NCBI GenBank assembly: GCA_900543885.1
Contig: UQTA01000067.1
Span: 1-17,222, forward strand
DNA from: an uncultured Clostridium sp.
Lineage (GTDB): Bacteria; Bacillota; Clostridia; Lachnospirales; Lachnospiraceae
Length of the DNA: 17,222 nt
Reading direction: 5' to 3'
The notes under the pieces are model-generated. The model was not told the origin of the DNA. It made no database searches and worked only from the letters and a program-made list of their open reading frames with translations. How positions within the stretch are numbered: the first letter of the stretch is position 1; the number at the start of each line of letters is the position of its first letter. The translations under genes and the position numbers were made by a program. Positions 5,909-13,252 of this stretch are shown in pieces.

Positions 5909-7303
5909 ATGGAGAAAAAGAAGGTAGCGCTTGTCACCTTAGGTGACAGCCGTCGCGAATTTTATAAAAAGAGAGAAGCAATTGTAGCAAGCGAGATCGA
6001 AAAGGTAAAAAAGGCATTTGGGGATAAATATGACCTTTATATCTCACCTATTGTATTTGATGCAGAAGATGGACAGAATATTTCTGATGAGATCAAGAAA
6101 CAGGGCATTGAAGCTGTGATCATCCATGTGCCCATCTGGGCAACCCCATCTTTGGCATTCCGCATTGCCTATGGAACTTCTTATCCGGTGATGCTGTTAG
6201 GCAACCTGCAGCGCAATACGTCCAGCCTTGTAACCCTGCTGGCAGTTGGCGGTATGCTGGATCAGACGGGTAAGAAATGCATCCGTGTATCTGGTGATTA
6301 CGAAGATCCACAGATCCAGGAAAAGGTGGATAACTTTGTAAAAGGCATTTATGTAGCAGAAGGAATCCGCCGTTCCAGCTATGGAATGATCGGTGGAAGA
6401 AGTATTGGTATTGGAACTACAGTAGCAGATCCAAGCCAGTGGCAGAGTACTTTTGGAGTAGAGTTTGACCACTGTGACCAGTATGAGATCGTATACCGTG
6501 CAAAAGCACTGGACGAAGAACGCGTTAAAAAGCATTTAAAATGGGTAAAGGAAAATGTCCCGAAGATCGAATACGGGGATAAATTTACAGAGGCAACTCT
6601 GGAATTACAGGTACGCAGCTATCTGGCATTAAAAGATATGGCTGCGGAAAAGAAGTATAACTTTATGGGCATCAAGTGCCAGCAGGATATGAGCGATCAT
6701 TTTGTTCTCCAGTGTCTGGGCGTGGCATTATTAAACAACCCATATGACGCAGACGGCGAAAAGACACCGATCCCTACCTCTTGCGAGTGTGACTGCGACG
6801 GAGCTATGACCATGCGCATCTTAAATCTGTGTGCAGAAGGAAAGCCTTCCTGCCTGCTGGATATCAAGTTCTTTGATGGAAATGATAAGGAATTTGTACT
6901 GGCAAACTGCGGAAGCGTAGCGCCATATTTTGCTGACCCGGACAACAAAGAAGAAGCTATGAAGAAGATTGCTTTAATGCCCCATATCTTTGGGGAAGCA
7001 GGAGGTGCATCCATCCAGTTCATTTCCAAACCAGGTGATGTAACGGTTGCCAGACTGTTCCGCAGCAACGGAAAGTATGTATTAGGCTGTTTTGAGGGAA
7101 CCACAAAAATGTATCCTCTTGAGAAGTTAAAAGAGACTACATACTGCTATCCACATGCATTCGTAGAAGCAGAAGCAGACTACGAAAAGTTCTACGAGAA
7201 GATCAATTCCAACCATCTGCATATGGTTTATGGAAAGTATGCGAAGGTTCTGAAGATGTTCTGCGAGATCGTGGGAATTGAGTATATCTGCTTTAATAAG
7301 TAG
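5909..7303 (+). CDS. L-fucose/L-arabinose isomerase family protein
   Basis: The 464-residue protein matches the FucI/AraA-type fold seen in COG2407 proteins and is shorter than E. coli FucI (about 590 residues). Aldose-ketose isomerases of this fold bind Mn2+ through Glu, Asp and His; good candidates are Glu293 in CECDCDGAMTMRIL, Asp318 in CLLDIKF, and His436 or His438 in NHLHMVYGKYAK. The N-terminal half has Rossmann-like segments (VALVTLGDSRREFYKKRE, AVIIHVPIWATPSLAFRIAY). The start has AAAGGAGG 8 nt upstream. It follows dctPQM and is probably induced with them, so it likely acts on the imported compound after uptake, in the cytoplasm. No kinase, aldolase or dehydrogenase follows, so the rest of the pathway is elsewhere. 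Fucose itself is an unlikely substrate because TRAP systems usually carry anions; a uronate, aldonate or sulfo-sugar is inference. Confidence 0.8.
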   Translation: MEKKKVALVTLGDSRREFYKKREAIVASEIEKVKKAFGDKYDLYISPIVFDAEDGQNISDEIKKQGIEAVIIHVPIWATPSLAFRIAYGTSYPVMLLGNLQRNTSSLVTLLAVGGMLDQTGKKCIRVSGDYEDPQIQEKVDNFVKGIYVAEGIRRSSYGMIGGRSIGIGTTVADPSQWQSTFGVEFDHCDQYEIVYRAKALDEERVKKHLKWVKENVPKIEYGDKFTEATLELQVRSYLALKDMAAEKKYNFMGIKCQQDMSDHFVLQCLGVALLNNPYDADGEKTPIPTSCECDCDGAMTMRILNLCAEGKPSCLLDIKFFDGNDKEFVLANCGSVAPYFADPDNKEEAMKKIALMPHIFGEAGGASIQFISKPGDVTVARLFRSNGKYVLGCFEGTTKMYPLEKLKETTYCYPHAFVEAEADYEKFYEKINSNHLHMVYGKYAKVLKMFCEIVGIEYICFNK

Positions 7304-7456
7304 TGATTGTACAAAAAGCAAATGAATGAGCTGTAAAAGTTATAGGTTTACGCAGCAACGGCAAAATGTTATGGTATCATGAAGGTTGGCGAAATAATGA
7401 AAAAACCTTGTGATAAGAAAAATATAATGTTATGATACAGTACACTAGGGTCCTGA

Positions 7457-7505
7457 GGCCAGAAATCCTCCTGCAAGCAGGCTTGCATCAGATTTCTGGC
7501 CTTTT
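7457..7505 (+). terminator. intrinsic terminator of the TRAP/isomerase operon
   Basis: GGCCAGAAATC (7457-7467) and GATTTCTGGCC (7491-7501) form a perfect 11-bp stem followed by TTTT, with an inner perfect TGCAAGC/GCTTGCA stem (7472-7478, 7481-7487). It lies about 150 nt past the isomerase stop and should end that transcript. Confidence 0.75.
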
Positions 7506-7548
7506 GGCTCTGTTATTATCATGATGTTGTGGCAAAAGGTATTTTGCG

Positions 7549-7618
7549 GAAATTTGGGCACAACTGACAAAAAATCTTCTCACAAAATCAGGCACAGAAA
7601 GATTTCGAGAGAACATAT
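7549..7618 (+). repeat. palindromic intergenic repeat, half copy C
   Basis: These 70 bases are the reverse complement of the left arm of copy B (5720-5789) with four mismatches, all transitions. Only one arm is present. The GAGAGAACAT end lies 12 nt before the GGAGG of the small membrane protein gene, the same position as in copies A and B. Confidence 0.75.
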
Positions 7619-7641
7619 TAACAGAAGAGGAGGGGAAATAT

Positions 7642-7851
7642 ATGAGACTCTTATACGAGTTATCCTGGTTATGGGAGATGATGGGTATCGCCATGGCTGC
7701 GGCGGTTGTCTGTGTAGCTTGTGCTGCGCTGATCTATAAGGCAGCAAAGAAGAAACTCAGCAGGAAAGTGATAGCAGTTGTTGCCGCTGCTGCGTTTGTG
7801 GGCGCTGTTTTGGCAGTTATTCTGATCGCACGGACACCTATGCCGCTTTGA
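7642..7851 (+). CDS. small two-helix membrane protein of unknown function
   Basis: The 69-residue product is not recognised. It has two predicted membrane segments, about residues 14-32 (MGIAMAAAVVCVACAALIY) and 43-63, joined by a short strongly basic loop (KAAKKKLSRK), which by the positive-inside rule should face the cytoplasm with both ends outside. A strong GAGGAGGGG lies 6 nt before the ATG, and the alanine/valine-rich composition fits a genuine protein rather than a chance frame. It sits after the terminator and repeat copy C and 127 nt before the cytidylate-kinase-like gene, which seems to have its own promoter. The role cannot be guessed from sequence. Confidence 0.65.
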   Translation: MRLLYELSWLWEMMGIAMAAAVVCVACAALIYKAAKKKLSRKVIAVVAAAAFVGAVLAVILIARTPMPL

Positions 7852-7926
7852 AAAGTGGCATACCGCATCAACACTGGCTTACTTATACGGTTTAAGATAA
7901 AATTAACCCCATTTTTCCAGGAAATG

Positions 7927-7935
7927 TGCTATACT
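7927..7935 (+). promoter_or_regulatory. extended -10 promoter of the cytidylate-kinase-like gene
   Basis: TG, one base, then TATACT (7930-7935) forms an extended -10 element 44 nt before the start codon. No good -35 is present at 17 bp, which extended -10 promoters tolerate. Start would be near 7942. Confidence 0.45.
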
Positions 7936-7978
7936 ATCAGCACAGCAGTTACCAAGGAGAAAGGCGGGGAAAAGTACT

Positions 7979-8620
7979 ATGAACAAGGTGATTACAGTGA
8001 GCCGTGAATTCGGCAGCGGAGGAAGAGAGCTGGGGGTGAAACTGGCAGAGGCGCTGGGGATTCCTTTTTATGACAAGGAACTGATCTCCATGGCAGCTGA
8101 TGACATTAATATTGCAGAGGAAGCATTCCGTAAATACGATGAGCATGTGATAGAGGATGATCCGCTGGATCACAAGATCCATCATTCTTTTTCGGAACTG
8201 TACAAAGTTCCCATGTCTGATCAGATCTTTGTGGCGCAGTCTAATGTGATCCGCAGACTGGCTTCCCATGGTCCCTGTGTGATCGTAGGCCGCTGTGCAG
8301 ATATGATACTGGAGGACAGCGTAAACATTTTCATATATTCAAAAATGAAACAGCGCGTAAAGCGATTAATGGAACTGGAGCCGGAAGAAGGCGCCAATGA
8401 AAAAGACATGGAAATGAAGATCCGTGCCGTTGACCGCAAGCGCCGGGATTATTACCAGTATTATACAGGAAATACCTGGGGAAGAGCCCAGAATTATCAT
8501 CTTTGCGTGGACAGCAGCTTAGTTGGCGTTGACGGCTGTTTAAGGGCTGCACTGGCATATCTGGAAGATGTATGCAAAGATGAAGAAAAGCCGGAAGAGA
8601 GTGAAAATGCAGCTGTATAA
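7979..8620 (+). CDS. cytidylate kinase-like family protein
   Basis: The 213-residue P-loop protein belongs to the cytidylate-kinase-like family (Pfam Cytidylate_kin2). The nucleotide-binding loop is SREFGSGGRELG (8-19), the FYDKELI region (30-36) matches the family, VIVGRCADMIL (101-111) is the core strand, and RAVDRKRRDYYQYYTG (149-164) is the arginine-rich lid. These proteins are common in Clostridia beside or instead of the main Cmk, and their substrate is often unproven; phosphorylation of CMP/dCMP is the family expectation. The start is supported by a GGCGGGG string 9 nt upstream. The C-terminal 15 residues are Glu-rich and probably disordered. It precedes the YtvI-like gene by 109 nt, with no terminator seen between them. 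Confidence 0.85.
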   Translation: MNKVITVSREFGSGGRELGVKLAEALGIPFYDKELISMAADDINIAEEAFRKYDEHVIEDDPLDHKIHHSFSELYKVPMSDQIFVAQSNVIRRLASHGPCVIVGRCADMILEDSVNIFIYSKMKQRVKRLMELEPEEGANEKDMEMKIRAVDRKRRDYYQYYTGNTWGRAQNYHLCVDSSLVGVDGCLRAALAYLEDVCKDEEKPEESENAAV

Positions 8621-8729
8621 CGGATAAAGAAAATATCAGATTGAAATTAAAAACGGTGAATAATTCCCGTCCATAAGGCTCATAATAAGAACGTGCAAAA
8701 GAAGTACAGATCAAAAAACAGGTGAGTCC

Positions 8730-9836
8730 ATGGAAAAGCCGGGAAAGAAACTGAAGAAATTTTTTATTATAATAGGAACTACAGGAATGGTGTATGCAGG
8801 TCTTAAATATCTGCTGCCCCTTGTAGTTCCTCTTTTATTAGGTTATACACTGGCTCTGCTGCTTCGGCCGTCAGCACGTTTTTTGCAACATCGGATCATA
8901 ATATGCGTATTTGGGAAAAAATGGAAACCATCACTGGGATTGCTGGGAACGGTTCAGCTGCTGATCCTGGGGGTGCTTGGCAGTTTTCTGCTGACTATGG
9001 GAGTCCGTCGTCTCTGGGAAGAAACCTCTACCTTGATGGACCAGCTGCCGGTATGGCTTGATAGGCTGTATTTCTGGATCGAGGAAAAATGCTTTGGGCT
9101 TGAAAAGCGGTTTGGCTTTGATCCGGGATGGGGAATCCATGTGGCAAGAAGCATGATCGAAGCAGGAACAAAGTATGTGAAGGAAAAATCAGTTCCATCT
9201 TTGATGGTGGGTTCTTATTATACAGCTGGAGTTATAGGTCGCATTGGATTTATAAGTTTATTTACTTTCTGCAGTGCTGTTTTAAGCTTACAGGAAATGG
9301 AAGAGCTGAAAGAACGGCGGGATCGGTCTGCTTTTAGCAGGGAGTTCCGCCTGATCGGAGACCGGCTGGTAAGTACTGGGAAAGTATGGTTTAAAAGCCA
9401 GGGGATCATATTTTTGCTTATTTCATTTTTGTGTACGGCAGGTATGTTTCTGGTGGGAAATCCGTGTCCCGTACTTGTGGGAATGGGGATCGGGATCATG
9501 GATGCTTTTCCGGTGCTGGGAGCGGGAACGGTGCTGATACCATGGGCGGTCGTTGAGGTTGTAATGGGAAAGTGGAAAACAGCGTTGATATTAGCTGGTT
9601 TATACCTGATATGCACCCTCATACGCCAGTTTTTAGAGGTACACCTGATGAGCGGGCAGATGGGACTTTCGCCTTTTGAAACTTTAGGAGCAGTGTATGC
9701 AGGACTTAAATTGTTTGGGATAGCAGGGCTGTTTCTGGGACCACTGGGGTTATTGCTGATCGAGGATATGACAGAACTATTGGTCACGCAGCCTGTAAAC
9801 AGAAAGCCACAGAAGAATGGAACAAGTCAGCTGTGA
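8730..9836 (+). CDS. ytvI: AI-2E family transporter, sporulation protein YtvI-like
   Basis: The 368-residue protein has about seven or eight hydrophobic segments and the C-terminal signature of the AI-2E (PerM/YtvI) family: IGIMDAFPVLGAGTVLIPWAV, then IRQFLEVHLMSGQMGLSPFETLGAVYAGLKLFGIAGLFLGP in pieces. The N-terminal paired membrane segments (about 10-48) and the amphipathic region rich in Glu, Arg and Trp between are also typical. Bacillus and clostridial members of this length are often named sporulation integral membrane protein YtvI; a transport substrate has not been shown for them. The ribosome binding site AGGTGAG is close (3 nt) to the ATG and not ideal, suggesting modest expression. 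It shares direction with the cytidylate-kinase-like gene. The family is certain; the YtvI subtype is likely. Confidence 0.8.
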   Translation: MEKPGKKLKKFFIIIGTTGMVYAGLKYLLPLVVPLLLGYTLALLLRPSARFLQHRIIICVFGKKWKPSLGLLGTVQLLILGVLGSFLLTMGVRRLWEETSTLMDQLPVWLDRLYFWIEEKCFGLEKRFGFDPGWGIHVARSMIEAGTKYVKEKSVPSLMVGSYYTAGVIGRIGFISLFTFCSAVLSLQEMEELKERRDRSAFSREFRLIGDRLVSTGKVWFKSQGIIFLLISFLCTAGMFLVGNPCPVLVGMGIGIMDAFPVLGAGTVLIPWAVVEVVMGKWKTALILAGLYLICTLIRQFLEVHLMSGQMGLSPFETLGAVYAGLKLFGIAGLFLGPLGLLLIEDMTELLVTQPVNRKPQKNGTSQL

Positions 9837-9874
9837 CGGGGGAGTTATAGTTTAGCCATAACACGGGGGATGAC

Positions 9875-10043
9875 AACTAGTATAATCCACGATAATTACC
9901 GATCCCTTACACGCAGGATAAATTTTCATGTGCAAGGAAGCTGAATGAGGCGATGCCGGTAGCATCGTCGATTGAAGCTGACGCGGCAGATGGAAATTTA
10001 GACAAGTAAAAGGGGCGTATAATTATTGTGGATTATACTAGTT
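9875..10043. repeat. 169-bp element with 24-bp terminal inverted repeats (MITE-like or structured RNA)
   Basis: The ends 9875-9898 and 10020-10043 are inverted repeats of 24 bp with one mismatch, each containing TATAAT when read inward. Imperfect pairing continues inward (TAAATTTTCAT with ATGGAAATTTA, CCCTT with AAGGGG) to a central hairpin CGATGC (9951-9956) / GCATCG (9962-9967). GAAGCTGA occurs twice as a direct repeat (9937-9944, 9974-9981). No transposase or open frame is inside. A miniature inverted-repeat transposable element or a structured RNA both fit. Confidence 0.6.
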
Positions 10044-10052
10044 TTCAGCCCA

Positions 10053-10081
10053 TTGACAAAACTCCCGTTCTGACGTAAAAT
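10053..10081 (+). promoter_or_regulatory. proS promoter
   Basis: A perfect TTGACA (10053-10058), a 17-bp spacer and TAAAAT (10076-10081). It begins 10 bp after the inverted-repeat element ends. A start near 10088 gives the T-box leader. Confidence 0.8.
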
Positions 10082-10087
10082 CGAAAG

Positions 10088-10381
10088 GAAATGACGTAAA
10101 TCAAAGAGAATCTATGAAATTCCATGAAAAAGGCGTTGAAAGGGATCATTAAGTCAGAAAGCCCGTTACAGAGAGAGGAACAGTGGTGGAAGTTCCTTAC
10201 GAAAGCGTGACCCAACCTGCCCTGGAGCTCTGTATGATAAATACAGCGAATTTCCCGCGTTAAGGGATAAATAAGAGGGTTTCTGTCACAGATTATTTTG
10301 CAGGAACTAAGAAGGGTGGTACCGCCGAGTCATTCGGTCCCTTGCAGTAAGTTTTATGCATGGGATCGGATGGCTCTTTTT
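10088..10381 (+). ncRNA. T-box riboswitch leader of proS
   Basis: The T-box sequence AAGGGTGGTACCGCC lies at 10312-10326 and binds the free NCCA end of uncharged tRNA when the antiterminator forms. Upstream is Stem I material: ACAGAG (10168-10173) pairing with CTCTGT (10228-10233), enclosing AGGAAC/GTTCCT (10176-10181, 10192-10197). A short TCCC/GGGA stem (10253-10267) fits Stem III. Downstream is the terminator at 10327-10381. The gene controlled implies tRNA-Pro sensing; I could not fix the specifier codon with confidence. Confidence 0.88.
10327..10381 (+). terminator. regulated terminator of the proS T-box
   Basis: GAGTCATTCGGTCCC (10327-10341) pairs with GGGATCGGATGGCTC (10362-10376), 15 positions with three non-Watson-Crick pairs, followed by TTTTT. 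Its 5' arm directly follows the T-box sequence, so antiterminator and terminator compete as expected. Confidence 0.85.
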
Positions 10382-10490
10382 GATGATAACAGTACATCGT
10401 TTCGTAAATAACTGTACTAATCACGCAGGATGCGGATTACGAATGGTTTGAAGATTGTGAGAGTACATAGAATGTAAAAGGAGAAAAATC

Positions 10491-11930
10491 ATGGCAGACA
10501 ACAAAAAAATGGTAGAAGCGATCACATCCATGGATACCGATTTTGCCCAGTGGTATACCGATGTGGTTAAAAAAGCAGAACTGTGCGATTATGCAAGCGT
10601 AAAGGGATGTATGGTCATCAAACCGGCTGGATATGCGATCTGGGAGAACATCCAGAAAGAACTGGACCGCAGATTTAAAGAAACAGGCGTGCAGAACGTA
10701 TACATGCCTATTTTCATTCCAGAAAGCCTGTTAGAGAAGGAAAAAGACCATGTAGAAGGTTTTGCACCAGAAGTTGCATGGGTAACACACGGCGGATTAG
10801 AGCCGCTTCAGGAGAGACTTTGCGTAAGACCTACTTCTGAGACTCTGTTCTGTGATTTTTATGCAAGAGATATCCACTCTTACCGTGACCTTCCAAAGGT
10901 ATACAATCAGTGGTGTTCTGTTGTCCGTTGGGAGAAGACAACACGTCCATTCCTTCGTTCCAGAGAGTTCTTGTGGCAGGAAGGACATACTGCCCATGCG
11001 ACAGCTGAAGAAGCAGAGGCACGTACCATCCAGATGTTAAATGTATATGCTGATTTCTGCGAGCAGGTTTTAGCGATCCCGGTTATCAAGGGACAGAAAA
11101 CAGATAAGGAGAAATTCGCAGGTGCAGAGGCTACTTACACCATCGAATCCCTGATGCATGACGGTAAGGCATTACAGTCCGGTACCAGCCACAACTTTGG
11201 TGATGGATTTGCAAAGGCATTTGATATCCAGTTTACAGATAAGGACAATACATTAAAGCATGTTTACCAGACTTCCTGGGGCATGACTACCCGTATGATC
11301 GGCGCTATCATCATGGTACATGGTGATGACAATGGACTGGTACTGCCTCCAAGAATCGCACCTGTACAGATCATGGTGGTTCCGATCCAGCAGAAGAAGG
11401 AAGGCGTTTTAGACAAGGCATTTGAGTTAAGAGATCGTCTGATCAAGTCTGGATTCTCTGTAAAGGTAGACGACAGCGACAAGAGCCCAGGCTGGAAGTT
11501 TGCTGACTGCGAGATGCGTGGTATCCCGTTAAGAGTGGAAATCGGACCAAAGGATATGGAAAACAACCAGGCAGTTTTAGTACGCCGTGATACCCACGAA
11601 AAGACCGTTGTTTCTCTGGATGAGTTAGAAGCAAAAGCAGCAGAACTTCTGGATACCATCCAGCATGATATGTTAGAGAAGGCAAGAAAGCACAGAGATG
11701 CTCATACTTACACTGCTTTAGGCTGGGATGAGTTTGTAGAGACCATCAATACAAAGCCAGGCTTTGTAAAAGCTATGTGGTGCGGATGCCAGGAATGTGA
11801 AGATAAGATCAAAGAAGTAACAGGTGCAACTTCCAGATGTATGCCATTTGAGCAGGAGACTCTGTCTGACAAGTGCGTATGCTGCGGAAAGCCAGCTAAA
11901 AAGATGGTTTACTGGGGCCGTGCATATTAA
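10491..11930 (+). CDS. proS: prolyl-tRNA synthetase, archaeal/eukaryotic type
   Basis: This 479-residue class II synthetase charges tRNA-Pro with proline in the cytoplasm. It shows VYMPIFIPESLL (motif 1 region), the motif 2 run RPFLRSREFLWQEGHTAH, and motif 3 in HGDDNGLVLPPRIAP. After the anticodon-binding domain comes the extra C-terminal domain of this subtype, with a cysteine cluster (Cys431, 433, 436, 450, 462, 464, 465) fit for zinc and ending in the conserved tyrosine. The roughly 180-residue editing insertion of bacterial-type ProRS is absent, so clearing of Ala-tRNA-Pro must depend on a free-standing protein elsewhere. AAAAGGAG stands 7 nt before the ATG. It is controlled by the T-box leader and runs into the CCA-adding enzyme gene with one base between. 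Confidence 0.97.
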   Translation: MADNKKMVEAITSMDTDFAQWYTDVVKKAELCDYASVKGCMVIKPAGYAIWENIQKELDRRFKETGVQNVYMPIFIPESLLEKEKDHVEGFAPEVAWVTHGGLEPLQERLCVRPTSETLFCDFYARDIHSYRDLPKVYNQWCSVVRWEKTTRPFLRSREFLWQEGHTAHATAEEAEARTIQMLNVYADFCEQVLAIPVIKGQKTDKEKFAGAEATYTIESLMHDGKALQSGTSHNFGDGFAKAFDIQFTDKDNTLKHVYQTSWGMTTRMIGAIIMVHGDDNGLVLPPRIAPVQIMVVPIQQKKEGVLDKAFELRDRLIKSGFSVKVDDSDKSPGWKFADCEMRGIPLRVEIGPKDMENNQAVLVRRDTHEKTVVSLDELEAKAAELLDTIQHDMLEKARKHRDAHTYTALGWDEFVETINTKPGFVKAMWCGCQECEDKIKEVTGATSRCMPFEQETLSDKCVCCGKPAKKMVYWGRAY

Positions 11931-11931
11931 T

Positions 11932-13245
11932 ATGAAGATGAATATCCCGGAACCTGCAAGAAAGATCATTGACAGGTTAAATGAACATGGTTATGAGGCT
12001 TATGTAGTAGGCGGCTGTGTCCGGGACATGATCCTGAAAAGAGAGCCGGGAGATTGGGATATTACTACCAGTGCCAGACCGGAACAGGTCAAGGCTCTTT
12101 TTAACAGGACACTGGATACAGGAATACAGCATGGTACTGTGACCATTATGGTAGGAAAAGAGGGATATGAGGTAACTACATTCCGGGTGGACGGCGATTA
12201 TACAGATGGCCGCCATCCGGATACTGTTACATTTACCCCTTCTCTGGAAGAAGATCTGAAGCGCCGTGATTTTACCATCAATGCCATGGCTTATAATCAC
12301 AACACAGGTCTGGTAGATATCTTTGGCGGAAGAGAGGACATTGAACGTAAAGTCATTCGCTGCGTTGGAAATCCAACGGAACGCTTTACAGAAGACGCCC
12401 TTCGTATTCTGCGTGCCATTCGTTTTTCAGCCCAGCTGGGGTTTGAGATTGAAGATGCCACGAGACAGGCGATCACCCAGATCGCTCCCAATCTGATCCA
12501 TGTAAGCAAAGAACGGATCCAGGTGGAATTGACCAAACTGCTTTTAAGTGACCGGCCTGAGGCAATGAAGCTGGTGTATGAAACAGGTATCAGTCCCTAT
12601 GTTTCAGAAACATTTCACAAAATGGGAGATCTGCTGTCAGATATGCCTGTTACAGTTCCTGCAAAAAAATCCCTTCGATGGGCTTTATTTTTAAGAAAAG
12701 GAACACCGGAGCAGGCTGTACGCATTTTGCGGGATCTGAAACTGGACAATGATACCATTTATCAGGTAAAGATTCTGACTGGATGGACCGAGAAGTCCAT
12801 TTGCGGGGAGATCGCCCAGCCGGATGAAAAGGCTGGGGAAATGTGTACACTGGAAACTGCCGGAGAATTGGAATTTGTGCCTGGACCTGAGAGCAAACCT
12901 CAGATCCGAAAGGTTATGAGCCAGATGGAGCCGGAGCTGTTTGATGATCTGTTAAAGATCAAACTGTGTCTGGCAGAGCATGCAGCGCAGACGGAAAAAA
13001 TGGCAGAAAGTTTGACTGTAAAGCAGCTTTGTGAGATCCGTAAGCTGGCAGATGAGATCCGTCTGGATGGAGATTGCATTTCTTTAAAAACTCTGGCGGT
13101 GACGGGAAATGACCTGATAAAGGCCGGAATGAAGCCGGGAAAGGAAGTTGGGCAGATACTGCATCGTTTCCTGGAACTGGTGTTAGAAGAGCCGGAAAAG
13201 AATGAGAAAGAGTATCTTTTAAAGGTTCTTGCCGATATACTTTAA
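11932..13245 (+). CDS. cca: CCA tRNA nucleotidyltransferase
   Basis: The 437-residue class II nucleotidyltransferase adds or repairs the CCA end of tRNAs. The head domain has the signature GGCVRD (27-32) and the catalytic DWD (41-43), followed by RRDFTINAMAY (111-121, base selection) and ERFTEDALRILRAIRF (150-165, neck/RNA-binding domain). The start at 11932 is chosen although the frame is open back to 11824, because the earlier part overlaps proS out of frame and the family N-terminus begins here. Only one base separates it from the proS stop and the ribosome binding site is poor (CTGGGG), so translational coupling is likely. It should therefore share the T-box and respond to uncharged tRNA-Pro. 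A strong terminator follows at 13253. An A-adding-only activity cannot be excluded if the genome encodes a second enzyme. Confidence 0.92.
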   Translation: MKMNIPEPARKIIDRLNEHGYEAYVVGGCVRDMILKREPGDWDITTSARPEQVKALFNRTLDTGIQHGTVTIMVGKEGYEVTTFRVDGDYTDGRHPDTVTFTPSLEEDLKRRDFTINAMAYNHNTGLVDIFGGREDIERKVIRCVGNPTERFTEDALRILRAIRFSAQLGFEIEDATRQAITQIAPNLIHVSKERIQVELTKLLLSDRPEAMKLVYETGISPYVSETFHKMGDLLSDMPVTVPAKKSLRWALFLRKGTPEQAVRILRDLKLDNDTIYQVKILTGWTEKSICGEIAQPDEKAGEMCTLETAGELEFVPGPESKPQIRKVMSQMEPELFDDLLKIKLCLAEHAAQTEKMAESLTVKQLCEIRKLADEIRLDGDCISLKTLAVTGNDLIKAGMKPGKEVGQILHRFLELVLEEPEKNEKEYLLKVLADIL

Positions 13246-13252
13246 AGTAATG

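Larger units (their letters stand above)
7304..7641 (+). other. intergenic region holding a possible promoter, a terminator and repeat copy C
   Basis: No credible gene lies in these 338 bases. In order they hold a candidate promoter TTGTGA, 17 bp, TATGAT (7408-7436), the terminator hairpin (7457-7505), a small GCAAAA/TTTTGC hairpin (7532-7547) and repeat copy C (7549-7618), then the ribosome binding site of the next gene. Two similar strings containing ATGTTATG (near 7367 and 7427) form a weak direct repeat. Confidence 0.5.
9837..10490 (+). other. 654-bp intergenic region with an inverted-repeat element and the proS T-box leader
   Basis: No gene is seen. It contains a weak hairpin GTTAT/ATAAC (9844-9863) between two ACGGGGGA direct repeats just after ytvI, the 169-bp inverted-repeat element (9875-10043), a consensus promoter (10053-10081), the T-box leader with terminator (10088-10381) and about 110 nt of spacer before proS, with only a small CAGTAC/GTAC pairing near 10389-10416. 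Confidence 0.7.

Noticed and set aside
5689..5946. 80-85-codon open frames on both strands
   Set aside because: They are translations of palindromic repeat copy B and run into the isomerase start; similar frames appear at copies A and C for the same reason.
7488..7739. Open frames of about 70 codons on both strands around repeat copy C
   Set aside because: They cover the terminator and the repeat and overlap the better-supported small membrane protein gene.
11824..11931. 36-codon upstream extension of cca
   Set aside because: It overlaps the zinc-domain end of proS in another frame, and the CCA enzyme family N-terminus begins near 11932.
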